Source of the DNA: Sellimonas caecigallum | GTDB taxonomy: Bacteria; Bacillota; Clostridia; Lachnospirales; Lachnospiraceae | Assembly: GCF_019754295.1 (NCBI RefSeq) | Contig: NZ_VIRV01000014.1 | Span: forward strand, 1 to 64,000 | Length of the DNA stretch: 64,000 nucleotides | Direction of reading: 5' to 3' | In this document: one piece after another, positions 17,819 to 26,912 of the stretch | Layout of the letters: every line of letters begins with the position of its first letter | Position numbering within the stretch: the first letter of the stretch is position 1 | Translations under genes and position numbers: made by a program | The notes under the pieces: model-generated | What the model saw: only the letters and a program-made list of their open reading frames with translations | What the model was told of the DNA's origin: nothing | Database searches by the model: none

Positions 17819-18472
17819 ATGGGATATCAAATCGCAATAGATGGACCGGCCGGAGCCGGAAAAAGTACGATCGCTAAGCTGGTTGCAAAGAAAAAAGGGT
17901 TTGTGTATGTCGATACAGGGGCAATGTACAGAGGGTTGGCCATCCACTTTCTGAAAAAAGGGATCCAGCCTGATGAGACAGAAAAAATATGTAAGGCATG
18001 CGAAGACGCTGAAATTACCATCAAGTATCAGGACGGCAGGCAGCATATTTATCTGAACGGAGAAGATGTGACGAAAAAGCTGAGAGAAGAAGAGGTGGGA
18101 AATATGGCGTCCCTCACGTCAGGAATCCCGGCAGTAAGGGAAAAACTCCTCGATCTTCAGCGAGATTTGGCAGAAAAAGAGAATGTCGTCATGGATGGAC
18201 GTGACATCGGAACGAATGTATTGCCTCACGCAAATGTCAAGATATTTCTAACCGCCAGTGTTGACACGAGAGCGAAACGCCGCTACAATGAATTGGTAGA
18301 AAATGGTAAAAAATGTAATTATGAGCAGATTGCTGCCGATATTGAAGAAAGAGACCGAAGAGATATGACAAGGGAAGTGTCTCCGCTGTGCAAAGCCGAA
18401 GACGCCTTATTGATTGACAGTTCGGACATGACCATCGAAGAAGTTGTAGAGGCAGTAGTCGGATTGATATAA
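17819..18472 (+). CDS. cmk: Cytidylate kinase
   Basis: Phosphorylates CMP and dCMP with ATP in pyrimidine salvage and nucleotide recycling. The P-loop GPAGAGKST lies at residues 8-16. The CMP-binding region with GAMYRG (about 37-42) and the segment MDGRDIGTNVLP (about 124-135) are family hallmarks. At 217 aa the length is standard. ATG at 17819 is in frame, 11 bases after AAGGAGG. Another ATG at 17812 is better spaced but is out of frame with the gene. Confidence 0.96.
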   Translation: MGYQIAIDGPAGAGKSTIAKLVAKKKGFVYVDTGAMYRGLAIHFLKKGIQPDETEKICKACEDAEITIKYQDGRQHIYLNGEDVTKKLREEEVGNMASLTSGIPAVREKLLDLQRDLAEKENVVMDGRDIGTNVLPHANVKIFLTASVDTRAKRRYNELVENGKKCNYEQIAADIEERDRRDMTREVSPLCKAEDALLIDSSDMTIEEVVEAVVGLI

Positions 18473-18502
18473 GAAATACATGGCGTTATGGAGGAGATAG
18501 AC

Positions 18503-19948
18503 GTGCCTGGAAGGAAGAAAAAACACAAAAGAAGAAGTCTGGTGGGGATTATTTTCGTACTGATTCAGCTTATCGCATCTGTCGTGGCAGCTGTCCTGAT
18601 CGGAAACAGCAAGGTGATTCCTGCAAAATACTTTTTGGCAGGATGCTTTCTTCTTGCTGTACTGTTCTTGGTTGCGCTTTTGCTTCAGTTGATAAAAAGC
18701 AAAGTAGCACACGTGACGGGAATCATTTTCAGTATTTTGGTCTGCATTGCCATTTGCATTGGAGGATATTCCTTTTCCAAAGTGTACAGTGTTCTGACTG
18801 ATATAGGAGGAGCCGAGTATAAAACCGACAATATGATCGTTGTTGTGCGAAAAGATGATCCGGCAGAGACGATTCTGGATGCGGCAGATTACATTTTTGC
18901 TACGCAGAGTATCGCAGATCAAGAGAACAATGAGAAAATGCTGAAGAAACTTCGCACCGTAACGGGCAAAGAACTGACGACAAGGGAGTTTGGCACCATA
19001 TTTGAAGAAGCTCAGGCGCTTTTGGATGGAAAGATTGATGCGGCGATTTACAATGAAGCCTTTGATGAAGTCATTGAAGAGCAGATTTCCGGATACGGAG
19101 ATCAGGTTCGCATTCTTTATCAGTACGGTGTGGATACAAAGCTTAAAACAGTCAATCAGAGTGTCAAAGAGCCATTTAATGTATACATCAGCGGTATTGA
19201 TGTGTACGGACCTGTCTCCAAAACAAGCAGGAGCGACGTCAATATTATCGCAACGGTCAATCCAAATACAAAACAGGTTCTTTTGACGACGACCCCACGA
19301 GATTATTACGTGGAGATTCCAGGAGTGTCAAATGGACAGAAAGACAAGCTGACACATGCGGGTATCTACGGTGTGGATGCGTCCATGGCAACGCTTGCCA
19401 AGGTATACAACACGGAGATCAACTACTACGCGCGGGTCAACTTCACATCACTGATCAATATCGTCGACACAATAGGCGGAATTGATGTGAATTCGGAATA
19501 TGCTTTTGAAGCAGGCGGATATTCTTTCGTACAAGGTGTAAATCACATGGATGGAGAGATGGCTCTGGCTTTTTCAAGAGAGCGTCACAGTTTTGCAGGC
19601 GGCGACAACCAGAGGGGGAAAAATCAGGAAGCGGTGCTGACTGCAATCATCAACAAGATGCTCGAACCGTCCATGCTCACAAAGGCGATGGATATTTTGG
19701 ACACATTGGGCGAGAGTGTGCAGACGAATGTGCCGGACCGCCACCTTGCAAGCCTTGTGGAAATGCAGCTGAATTCCGGAGGAAACTGGAGTATCCTTAC
19801 GATGAGCGCTGTAGGAACGGGCGATGAGCAGGCATGCTATTCTACCGGAAGCCAGCTTCTTTATGTGATGCAGCCAAATGAGGTTTCCGTAAGAAGTATT
19901 TCAGATAAAATAAACAGGATCCTCGGGGGAGAGATCCTGACACAGTAA
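18503..19948 (+). CDS. LytR-CpsA-Psr (LCP) family protein with extended membrane N-terminus
   Basis: Second LCP-type glycopolymer ligase of the window, about 480 aa. The basic N-terminus is followed by about three hydrophobic helices (within about residues 10-105). An intermediate extracytoplasmic domain (about 105-220) follows, and then the LCP domain (about 225-400) with SDVNIIATVNP, TTPRDYYVEIPG, GIDVNSEYAF and FSRERHSF. The GTG at 18503 is preferred as the start, because GGAGGAG (18490-18496) lies just before it and would fall inside the coding sequence if the ATG at 18488 were used. The large N-terminal extension is typical of LCP proteins of Clostridia and differs from the compact LCP protein at 13.1 kb. 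Confidence 0.88.
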   Translation: MPGRKKKHKRRSLVGIIFVLIQLIASVVAAVLIGNSKVIPAKYFLAGCFLLAVLFLVALLLQLIKSKVAHVTGIIFSILVCIAICIGGYSFSKVYSVLTDIGGAEYKTDNMIVVVRKDDPAETILDAADYIFATQSIADQENNEKMLKKLRTVTGKELTTREFGTIFEEAQALLDGKIDAAIYNEAFDEVIEEQISGYGDQVRILYQYGVDTKLKTVNQSVKEPFNVYISGIDVYGPVSKTSRSDVNIIATVNPNTKQVLLTTTPRDYYVEIPGVSNGQKDKLTHAGIYGVDASMATLAKVYNTEINYYARVNFTSLINIVDTIGGIDVNSEYAFEAGGYSFVQGVNHMDGEMALAFSRERHSFAGGDNQRGKNQEAVLTAIINKMLEPSMLTKAMDILDTLGESVQTNVPDRHLASLVEMQLNSGGNWSILTMSAVGTGDEQACYSTGSQLLYVMQPNEVSVRSISDKINRILGGEILTQ

Positions 19949-19996
19949 AATATTTTTTGAGCAAACGAGAAACGAAAGAAAAGGATGATGAGATTT

Positions 19997-20692
19997 ATGA
20001 GGGACTTTGGGAAAACAATCAATTTTAATCTGGATGGCAGAAGTACAGTTCTGAACCGCGAGATGGAAGAAAGAGAGGAACGTACAGATTCGTTTGAGGA
20101 TTCCTTGCAGGATGGACTTGCAGGGGAAGAATATATTGACGATTTCAGTGAAAAACGTCAATACAATGAAAACAGAAAGAAGCTGATTGATGACAGTAAT
20201 TATTTGCGCTATATTGCAGAAATGCGCAAAGCAGACAGCGATCTTGCGCTGGCAAAGGCGGAGTCTGCAGAACTGATTCTGCAGATGAATAATTTTAAAA
20301 AGCATTATGAAGAATTTGAGAAACTTACCCATAGGCTGATCCGAAAAAATCAGTCGATATTTTCCGGAGATATGAAAAATCTGATCGAATTGTCGGAAGA
20401 TATCAAAAATGACAGCGAAACGTTATCGATGCGGATAGACGGAGAAATACAGAGACTTACAGATGAGCTTTCGCGTTCCATTGAAGGAAATGTCAAAGAG
20501 CTGTACACTGAGGAGTTGGAAAAGATTAACGAAGCGACAAGCGTTCTGTACGACTACAGTGAGAAAGTGAAAGGACAATATATCAGATTTCAGAAGCTGG
20601 AAAAATTGAAACTGGTTCTGTTTGTGCTGAGCAGTATTTCCTCGCCGATCGTATTGATACTGATGATTTTAGGCTATTTACATATAATTTAA
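19997..20692 (+). CDS. Tail-anchored coiled-coil protein of unknown function
   Basis: I do not recognise a family. The protein is about 231 aa, acidic and strongly helical. Residues 60-200 show heptad-like spacing of hydrophobics with many Glu/Lys residues, consistent with a long coiled coil. A single hydrophobic segment near the C-terminus (about 207-230, rich in Leu/Ile/Val) would anchor it with the bulk in the cytoplasm. The start at ATG 19997 is chosen because AAGG at 19981-19984 is too close to the ATGs at 19985 and 19988. It lies between an LCP gene and the capsule locus and is followed by a clear terminator, so it probably belongs to the LCP transcription unit. Confidence 0.6.
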   Translation: MRDFGKTINFNLDGRSTVLNREMEEREERTDSFEDSLQDGLAGEEYIDDFSEKRQYNENRKKLIDDSNYLRYIAEMRKADSDLALAKAESAELILQMNNFKKHYEEFEKLTHRLIRKNQSIFSGDMKNLIELSEDIKNDSETLSMRIDGEIQRLTDELSRSIEGNVKELYTEELEKINEATSVLYDYSEKVKGQYIRFQKLEKLKLVLFVLSSISSPIVLILMILGYLHII

Positions 20693-20698
20693 AGCAAG

Positions 20699-20747
20699 AA
20701 GAAAGCCGGGCTGTAGTAGGGTATACTGTGAGATCGGCTTTCTTTTT
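20699..20747 (+). terminator. Rho-independent terminator after the LCP unit
   Basis: Arms AAGAAAGCCG and CGGCTTTCTT around a 26-base loop, followed by a T run. It lies 6 bases after the preceding stop codon and separates it from the capsule locus. Confidence 0.85.
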
Positions 20748-20833
20748 CATTGCATGCATATGGCAGCACAGAAGAGATGCACTATGCAAAAGAGTAAAGG
20801 GGGAAGAATTTTCCCTGATTCGAGGTTATAAAT

Positions 20834-22720
20834 ATGAGCAGTTTCATTCAGAAGATTAATAAAAATAAAGAGGTCATTATAAGAGGAACAGGCCTTCTTT
20901 TGGTTGATGTATGTCTGATCGCTCTCTGCATGATCGGGGCTTTGTGGATCAGATTTGACTTCGACTACAAGAAGATCGAACCACTGTTTCTCCACTCTAT
21001 AGAAAAGTACATGTGGATCAACATCGTATGTACGGTTATTATAAATTACATTTTCAAACTGTACGCGAGTCTGTGGAGATTTGCAAGTGTGGAGGAATTG
21101 AAGAACGTAGTCTGCGCCGTTCTGGTTTCTTCTTTCCTTCAGCTTTGCGGGATGTCTATTTTCAACTACAAGACGCCAAGAAGCTACATTTTTATCTACA
21201 CATTGCTGCTTGCGGTGTTTATGATCGCCCCGAGGTTTTCCTACCGGTTTCTGCGGATCTCCTACCGCAAAAAAACTGCCGAAAAAGAGAGAAAGCCCAT
21301 CATCACGATGGTTGTGGGTGCAGGCGCGGCAGGGTATGTGCTCGTAAGGGAGATGAAAAACAGCAAACATCTGAGCAGGAAGATCCCTTGCATCATCGAT
21401 GATGACCCGCAAAAACAGGGAACTTATCTTCAGGGGATCCCGATTGTAGGGAAAAAAGAAGATATCGAAAAAATGGCAAAAAAATACAATATCGAGGAGA
21501 TCATCATAGCGATCCCGACAATCTCACAGGAGGAACGGAAAAAGCTTCTGGATATCTGCCAGAGGACGGCGTGCAAGATTAAAATGCTCCCGGGCATTTA
21601 CCAGATGGTAAACGACGAGATCGACATGTCCATGCTTCAGGAAGTAAAGATCGAAGACCTGCTTGGCAGAGACTCCATCGACCTTCGCATGGACGAGATT
21701 CAGGAATACATCGAAGGCAAAGTCATCCTTGTAACCGGAGGGGGAGGTTCCATCGGAAGCGAGATTTGCCGTCAGGTAGCTCTGCACAATCCAAAACAGC
21801 TGATCATTGTAGATAATTATGAGAACAATGCATATGCGATCCAGCTTGAACTGAAAAAGAAATATCCGGACCTGAATCTGGTAACGCTGATCGCCACGGT
21901 GCGTGAACGAGGACGTGTGGAAGAAATATTTAAGCAGTACCATCCGGACATCGTCTACCATGCGGCAGCGCACAAGCATGTGCCGCTGATGGAAGACAGC
22001 CCGAACGAGGCTGTCAAAAACAATGTCCTTGGTACATACAATGTGGCCGCGGCGGCGGACAAATACCATGCCGGAAAAATGGTTCTCATCTCCACAGACA
22101 AGGCGGTACGGCCGACAAATGTCATGGGGGCATCCAAACGGATCTGCGAACTGATCGTCGAGATGTTTTCACAGAAATCCCAGACAGAATATGCAGCGGT
22201 AAGGTTCGGAAATGTCCTTGGAAGCAACGGAAGTGTGATCCCTGTTTTCCAAAAACAAATCGAAGCAGGGGGGCCGGTTACCGTAACCCATCCGGAAATC
22301 ATCCGCTATTTCATGACGATCCAGGAAGCGGTCAACCTGGTGCTGCAGTGCGGAGCCTATGCAAGCGGCGGAGAAATCTTCATACTTGACATGGGAGAAC
22401 CGGTAAAAATCCTGGATATGGCAAGAAAGATGATCCGGCTTTCCGGATATGTTCCGGATCAGGACATCAAGATCGTCTTTACAGGACTTCGCCCTGGAGA
22501 AAAACTGTACGAAGAACTTCTGATCGACGAGAAAAATCTCGTCGGCACGAAAAACGACAGAATCTTCATCGCGCAGATGGATAAGACTGATCTGGAAAGT
22601 ATGTCCGTGCGAATCAAGAAGATGATCGAACACGCTTACGAGGAGACAAAGGATATTCAGGCAGACATAAAAGAAATTGTCCCTGAATATAAGGAACAGA
22701 AGAAGAACACTACGACCTAG
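20834..22720 (+). CDS. UDP-sugar 4,6-dehydratase, membrane-bound CapD/WbpM type
   Basis: First enzyme of deoxy-amino-sugar synthesis; it converts UDP-GlcNAc to a 4-keto-6-deoxy sugar at the membrane. Four hydrophobic helices fill residues 1-135. A first Rossmann-like domain (about 150-270) precedes the SDR domain, whose nucleotide motif GGGGSIGSE is at about residues 301-309. The catalytic stretch STDKAVRPTNVMGASKR has Met where most SDRs have Tyr, the SMK arrangement known from WbpM-type enzymes. At 628 aa the length is normal. It opens the capsule locus, and its end lies close to the priming transferase gene. Confidence 0.93.
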   Translation: MSSFIQKINKNKEVIIRGTGLLLVDVCLIALCMIGALWIRFDFDYKKIEPLFLHSIEKYMWINIVCTVIINYIFKLYASLWRFASVEELKNVVCAVLVSSFLQLCGMSIFNYKTPRSYIFIYTLLLAVFMIAPRFSYRFLRISYRKKTAEKERKPIITMVVGAGAAGYVLVREMKNSKHLSRKIPCIIDDDPQKQGTYLQGIPIVGKKEDIEKMAKKYNIEEIIIAIPTISQEERKKLLDICQRTACKIKMLPGIYQMVNDEIDMSMLQEVKIEDLLGRDSIDLRMDEIQEYIEGKVILVTGGGGSIGSEICRQVALHNPKQLIIVDNYENNAYAIQLELKKKYPDLNLVTLIATVRERGRVEEIFKQYHPDIVYHAAAHKHVPLMEDSPNEAVKNNVLGTYNVAAAADKYHAGKMVLISTDKAVRPTNVMGASKRICELIVEMFSQKSQTEYAAVRFGNVLGSNGSVIPVFQKQIEAGGPVTVTHPEIIRYFMTIQEAVNLVLQCGAYASGGEIFILDMGEPVKILDMARKMIRLSGYVPDQDIKIVFTGLRPGEKLYEELLIDEKNLVGTKNDRIFIAQMDKTDLESMSVRIKKMIEHAYEETKDIQADIKEIVPEYKEQKKNTTT

Positions 22721-22742
22721 GCGGAGGGAAAAGAAGAGCAGC

Positions 22743-23420
22743 ATGATGAAGAAGAATAAAGTGCGAAAAAGCAAAACAATTTATTATCCTGAATTTACCA
22801 GTTTTCAGAAACTCTATCTAAAACTGCAAAGAGGAGTAAGTTTTACAGCGGCGTTAGCCGGAAGTATTATCCTGATGCCGTTGTTTTTGTTTATCTGCAT
22901 CTGGATTCTCTTGGACAGTGGATGGCCGATATTCTTTGTACAGAAGCGGACGGGAAGATCTATGCCTGATGGAACGAGAAACTATTTTTCCATCTATAAA
23001 TTCCGTACAATGTACAAAGATACGCCGAAAGACATGCCGACACATATGCTGGAAAATCCGGATGCCTGCATCACAAAAGCAGGGAAATTTCTCCGGAAGA
23101 CCTCTCTGGACGAATTGCCTCAGCTATTTAATGCGCTGAAAGGAGACGTCAACCTGGTGGGACCAAGGCCGAGCCTCTACAATCAGTATGATCTGATGGA
23201 CGAGCGGGATAAATACGGGGCAAACTTTATTCGCCCGGGAATCACGGGACTTGCCCAGGTCATGGGAAGGGATGAACTTCCGATTCCGGTAAAAGCACGA
23301 TATGACGGCATCTATACCCAACATGTTGGACCAATAGCCGATCTTTTCTGTCTGATCCGGACAGTCAAGGTCGTGTTGAAAGAAGAAGGAATCGTAGAAG
23401 GAAAGCAAGGGGCAGAGTAA
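22743..23420 (+). CDS. Undecaprenyl-phosphate sugar phosphotransferase (priming PGT, WcaJ/EpsL type)
   Basis: Monotopic phosphoglycosyl transferase that starts the repeat unit by loading a sugar phosphate on undecaprenyl phosphate. A single hydrophobic re-entrant helix (about residues 27-52) is followed by the catalytic domain. That domain contains YKFRTM, the segment LRKTSLDELPQL with its catalytic Asp-Glu pair, and VGPRP. About 225 aa is normal for the small form. The ATG at 22743 or 22746 is preferred over an in-frame ATG at 22677 inside the previous gene, because GGAGGG sits at 22723-22728. With the upstream dehydratase, it suggests that the first sugar is a 6-deoxy-N-acetyl sugar. Confidence 0.92.
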   Translation: MMKKNKVRKSKTIYYPEFTSFQKLYLKLQRGVSFTAALAGSIILMPLFLFICIWILLDSGWPIFFVQKRTGRSMPDGTRNYFSIYKFRTMYKDTPKDMPTHMLENPDACITKAGKFLRKTSLDELPQLFNALKGDVNLVGPRPSLYNQYDLMDERDKYGANFIRPGITGLAQVMGRDELPIPVKARYDGIYTQHVGPIADLFCLIRTVKVVLKEEGIVEGKQGAE

Positions 23421-23512
23421 ACATACCCTCTCCATCAAAAAGAAAGACAAATCTATTAATAAAAAGGAAACAGCTTTTGCGTGATATTGTATTGACCTCT
23501 CAAAAGGAAGGC

Positions 23513-23540
23513 ATTGCAGAAATTAGAGTATATGATATAA
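23513..23540 (+). promoter_or_regulatory. Probable promoter for the glycosyltransferase operon
   Basis: TTGCAG (23513-23518), 16-base spacer, TATAAT (23535-23540), 65 bases before the first glycosyltransferase gene. It sits at the border where the base composition turns AT-rich. A TTGACC at 23491 is too far from this -10. Confidence 0.55.
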
Positions 23541-23604
23541 TTATATAGTTAGATAAATTATTTTAGGGGATAGGAAAAATATACGTAAGGGAGAAAAAAC
23601 AAGT

Positions 23605-24729
23605 ATGAAAAAGGTATTGTTTGTAGCGACAGTGGTACGTCTACATATTAATATGTTTCATAAGCCGTTTATCAAGTGGTTTCATGACCAGGGGTGGCAG
23701 GTTGATGTGGCGGCAAATAATGATTATGAAAACAAAGCAGAATGTGTTATTCCATATTGCGATCATTTTTACTGCCTTCCATTTGAAAGAAGCCCATTTA
23801 AGAAAGGAAATCTCGACGCTTATTTTCAGCTGAAAAAGCTTTTAGAAAAGGAAAACTATGATATTATCCATTGCCATACTCCAATGGGAAGTGTTATTAC
23901 ACGACTCGCGGCTGGAAAGACCAGAAAAAGGGGAACCAAGGTAATTTATACGGCACACGGTTTCCATTTTTTTAAGGGCGCTCCTATTGTAAACTGGCTT
24001 ATTTATTATCCTATTGAGAAAATTCTTGCCCGTCGAACAGATTTGCTTATTACCATGAATCAGGAAGATTACAAAAGGTCTCAGACTTTTAAAGCGAAGC
24101 GAACCGCACTTGTAAATGGTGTGGGGTTGGATCTAAATAAGTTTGTAGTGGCTTCTCCGGAAGAAAAACAGGAAGTTCGTCGTGCATTCAGATTGAACGA
24201 TGAAGATATATTTGCGGTATCTGTTGCACAGCTTATTAAGAGAAAAAATCATATAGTATTGATTCAGGCAGTAGAGAAGTTGAAGAATCCACATTTCCAT
24301 TTGTTTATCTGCGGAGATGGGATACAGGAGGCAGAGCTAAAGGTAAAAGCCAAAGAGCTTGGCGTAGAACATCAGATACATTTCCTTGGTTTTCGGAAAG
24401 ATGTATATAAAATCAGCAGTGCAGCGGATCTCTTTTTATTTGCATCCCTGCAGGAGGGCCTGCCAGTGGCGATAATGGAAGCTATGGCATGTGGTTTGCC
24501 GATTGTAGCGTCAAAAGTGCGGGGGAATTATGATTTAATTGATCAAGGAAGAGGTGGATATCTGGTAAACCCAATGAATGTGGATGGTTTTGTAAAAGCT
24601 ATTCATAAAATGACAGAAAATAAAAAAAGACTAGAGAGAATGAAACGGTATAATCTGAAGAAAGTCCAGAAGTATAGCATTGATGCTGTGGTGGAACAGA
24701 TGGCAGAATTATACCGGGGCATAATGTAA
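23605..24729 (+). CDS. Glycosyltransferase family 4 (EpsD-like)
   Basis: GT-B fold retaining glycosyltransferase acting on the lipid-linked repeat unit at the inner face of the membrane. The N-terminal GT4 acceptor domain has YTAHGFHFFKG at about residues 113-123. The C-terminal domain holds VAQLIKRKNH, HLFICGDG and the Glu-x7-Glu signature EGLPVAIMEAMACGLPIVAS (about 286-305). The opening MKKVLFVATVVRLHINMFHKP resembles EpsD of Bacillus biofilm loci. Good ribosome site GGGAG. Donor sugar not predictable. Confidence 0.9.
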   Translation: MKKVLFVATVVRLHINMFHKPFIKWFHDQGWQVDVAANNDYENKAECVIPYCDHFYCLPFERSPFKKGNLDAYFQLKKLLEKENYDIIHCHTPMGSVITRLAAGKTRKRGTKVIYTAHGFHFFKGAPIVNWLIYYPIEKILARRTDLLITMNQEDYKRSQTFKAKRTALVNGVGLDLNKFVVASPEEKQEVRRAFRLNDEDIFAVSVAQLIKRKNHIVLIQAVEKLKNPHFHLFICGDGIQEAELKVKAKELGVEHQIHFLGFRKDVYKISSAADLFLFASLQEGLPVAIMEAMACGLPIVASKVRGNYDLIDQGRGGYLVNPMNVDGFVKAIHKMTENKKRLERMKRYNLKKVQKYSIDAVVEQMAELYRGIM

Positions 24730-24745
24730 TATGAGGTATGGATAG

Positions 24746-25846
24746 ATGATTTTTCAATGGCAGTTATTTGTTTTACTAATCATAGTAGTAGCATTTGTTG
24801 AGACAACAGGACAATATAAAATTGTGAATTCTTACGGCATTTATGAAAAAAGATATGATTGGCTGCCAGTTCTCATAATAACGGTACCGCTGATTTATTT
24901 ATCAGGAACAAGATCAACTACACTTGTACATTTTGGTGATACTGCTGCATATTTATCAGGGTTTAGTGAAGCTCCAACTTCTTTGTCAACTTTATTTACG
25001 CGTGTTACAGAGGATTCAAAAGATATAGGATTTTTAGTATTTACTACTGTTGTTAAAAGCATAATCGGCGATAGGGAGATAGTGTACTTAACATTAATTG
25101 CAACGATATCTCTTACATGTGTTATGTATACTTATAAAAAGTATTCTTGTAATTTTGCTATTTCTGTGTTCCTTTTCATTGTGTCATCTGATTACCTTCA
25201 ATGGACATACAATGGAATACGTCAGTTTATTCCAGTGTCAATACTATTTGCATGTGCGGGTTTATTTATTAAAAAGAAGTATGTTCCACTAATCATTTTA
25301 ATATTGCTTTTATCCACCATTCATGCTTCTACTTTGCTGATGCTACCTATGATATTTATTGTTCAGGGAAAGCCGTGGAATAAGAAAACGATGCTGTTTG
25401 CAGTCGCTGTTGTAGTTGCAATTGCATTTGTTGATCAGTTTACTGATTTGATAACAACGTTTATGGAAAATTCGCAGTATAGTGGCGAGGTTGATCAGTA
25501 CCTGAGTACAGAGGGCACAAGTATTCAACGAGTTATGGTTTATTCATTGCCGGCTATTTTGTCTTTGATTTTCAAGAAACGTATTGAGCAGGTTAAAAAT
25601 CCTTTAATCAATTTGGCTTCCAATATGTCATTGATAGCGGCACTTTGCTATGTGTTGTCTGCGTTTACAAGCGGACAATTTTTAGGGCGGATCCCTATAT
25701 TTTTTTCGTTATATAACTATATTTTAATCCCATGGATCATACAGCAGTACTTTACGAAGAATTCAGTTAGAATTATTTATATTTGTATGATTGGAGCATA
25801 TATGATTTTCTACTATTATCAAGTGCATATAACATGGGGATTATAA
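24746..25846 (+). CDS. EpsG-family oligosaccharide polymerase (Wzy-like)
   Basis: Polytopic membrane protein (366 aa, about 9-11 helices) that probably polymerises repeat units outside the membrane. The N-terminal part has the EpsG-type pattern of an SGTRS motif after the second helix, followed by a GDTAAYL segment (about residues 53-72), which matches the conserved Arg and Asp-Thr-x-x-Tyr region of the family. Being the only candidate polymerase in the locus supports the call. Wzy proteins diverge strongly, so sequence evidence is limited. Confidence 0.75.
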   Translation: MIFQWQLFVLLIIVVAFVETTGQYKIVNSYGIYEKRYDWLPVLIITVPLIYLSGTRSTTLVHFGDTAAYLSGFSEAPTSLSTLFTRVTEDSKDIGFLVFTTVVKSIIGDREIVYLTLIATISLTCVMYTYKKYSCNFAISVFLFIVSSDYLQWTYNGIRQFIPVSILFACAGLFIKKKYVPLIILILLLSTIHASTLLMLPMIFIVQGKPWNKKTMLFAVAVVVAIAFVDQFTDLITTFMENSQYSGEVDQYLSTEGTSIQRVMVYSLPAILSLIFKKRIEQVKNPLINLASNMSLIAALCYVLSAFTSGQFLGRIPIFFSLYNYILIPWIIQQYFTKNSVRIIYICMIGAYMIFYYYQVHITWGL

Positions 25847-25858
25847 GGGGAAATATTT

Positions 25859-26911
25859 ATGGCGAGTTTAATTTCAATAATAATACCGATATATAATTCA
25901 GCCAGTTATTTGGGAAAATGCCTAGATAGTATATTATCACAGACATATGCAGATTTTGAAGCTATCTGTATTGATGATAATTCTACAGACAATTCGCTGG
26001 AGATTTTGCAAAAGTATTCAGAAAAGGATGCTCGTATAAAGGTAATCCATAAGAAAAATGAGGGCGTGTCTTTAGCAAGAAATGTTGGATTGGATGTTGC
26101 GCAAGGCGAGTTCTTGCTTTTTGTAGACAGCGATGATTGGATTGAAAAGTGCACTTGTGAAATCGCAATTCAAAAGATACTTCAGGAAGAGGCCGATGTT
26201 ATAATATGGCCATATGTTAGAGAGCGAGGAAACGAGAGTAAAAAGAAAGTGATTTTTAATCACGATACTATTTTCGATCAAACCAGTATTCAAGAAAAAC
26301 TTCATAGAAGAATGATTGGCATTATAGATCAAGAATTGGAACAGCCTGAAAATGCAGATGCATTATGTACTGTTTGGGGGAAACTATACCGAAGGAGCAT
26401 AGTTGAAGAAAATCATCTTAGATTTTATGATATTCGGAAAATCGGAAGCTATGAAGATGGATTGTTTAATTTGCAGTATTTCCAGTATGCAAATAAGGCA
26501 ATATATGTAAATCAATATTTTTATCATTACCGTAGAACAAACGCTTTTTCTATTACTGAAGTATACAATTCAGATTTAAATAGGCAGTGGGAAAGTCTTT
26601 TTAAAATAATGGCAGATTATATTGCGGATTATAATTTGAATGAAAAATATGTACAAGCATTAAAAAATCGGATCTCTTTAAGTTTAATACCGCTGGGAAT
26701 AAATGAAATCTCTCAGAAAGGTTTAGTGAAGAATAAGATAGTCGGCATAAAAAGAATAATCTGCAGTAAGGGATATAAATCAGCTATCAAAACACTAGAT
26801 ATAAAATTTATGCCATTTCACTGGAAGATATTCTTTATGGCGGCAAAAGCAAAGAATGCATTTGCTGTATTTGTTCTGCTTAGTATAGTGCAAAGGATTA
26901 GAGGAAAATAG
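25859..26911 (+). CDS. Glycosyltransferase family 2
   Basis: GT-A fold glycosyltransferase, 350 aa. The N-terminal domain opens with ISIIIPIYNSASYL. It has the nucleotide-binding Asp pair in IDDNSTDNS (about residues 39-47) and a DSDD metal site (about 89-92). A long C-terminal part of about 230 residues is probably an acceptor region with amphipathic helices. It starts 12 bases after the polymerase gene, with a GGGG-containing ribosome site. Donor and acceptor cannot be read from sequence. Confidence 0.88.
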   Translation: MASLISIIIPIYNSASYLGKCLDSILSQTYADFEAICIDDNSTDNSLEILQKYSEKDARIKVIHKKNEGVSLARNVGLDVAQGEFLLFVDSDDWIEKCTCEIAIQKILQEEADVIIWPYVRERGNESKKKVIFNHDTIFDQTSIQEKLHRRMIGIIDQELEQPENADALCTVWGKLYRRSIVEENHLRFYDIRKIGSYEDGLFNLQYFQYANKAIYVNQYFYHYRRTNAFSITEVYNSDLNRQWESLFKIMADYIADYNLNEKYVQALKNRISLSLIPLGINEISQKGLVKNKIVGIKRIICSKGYKSAIKTLDIKFMPFHWKIFFMAAKAKNAFAVFVLLSIVQRIRGK

Positions 26912-26912
26912 A

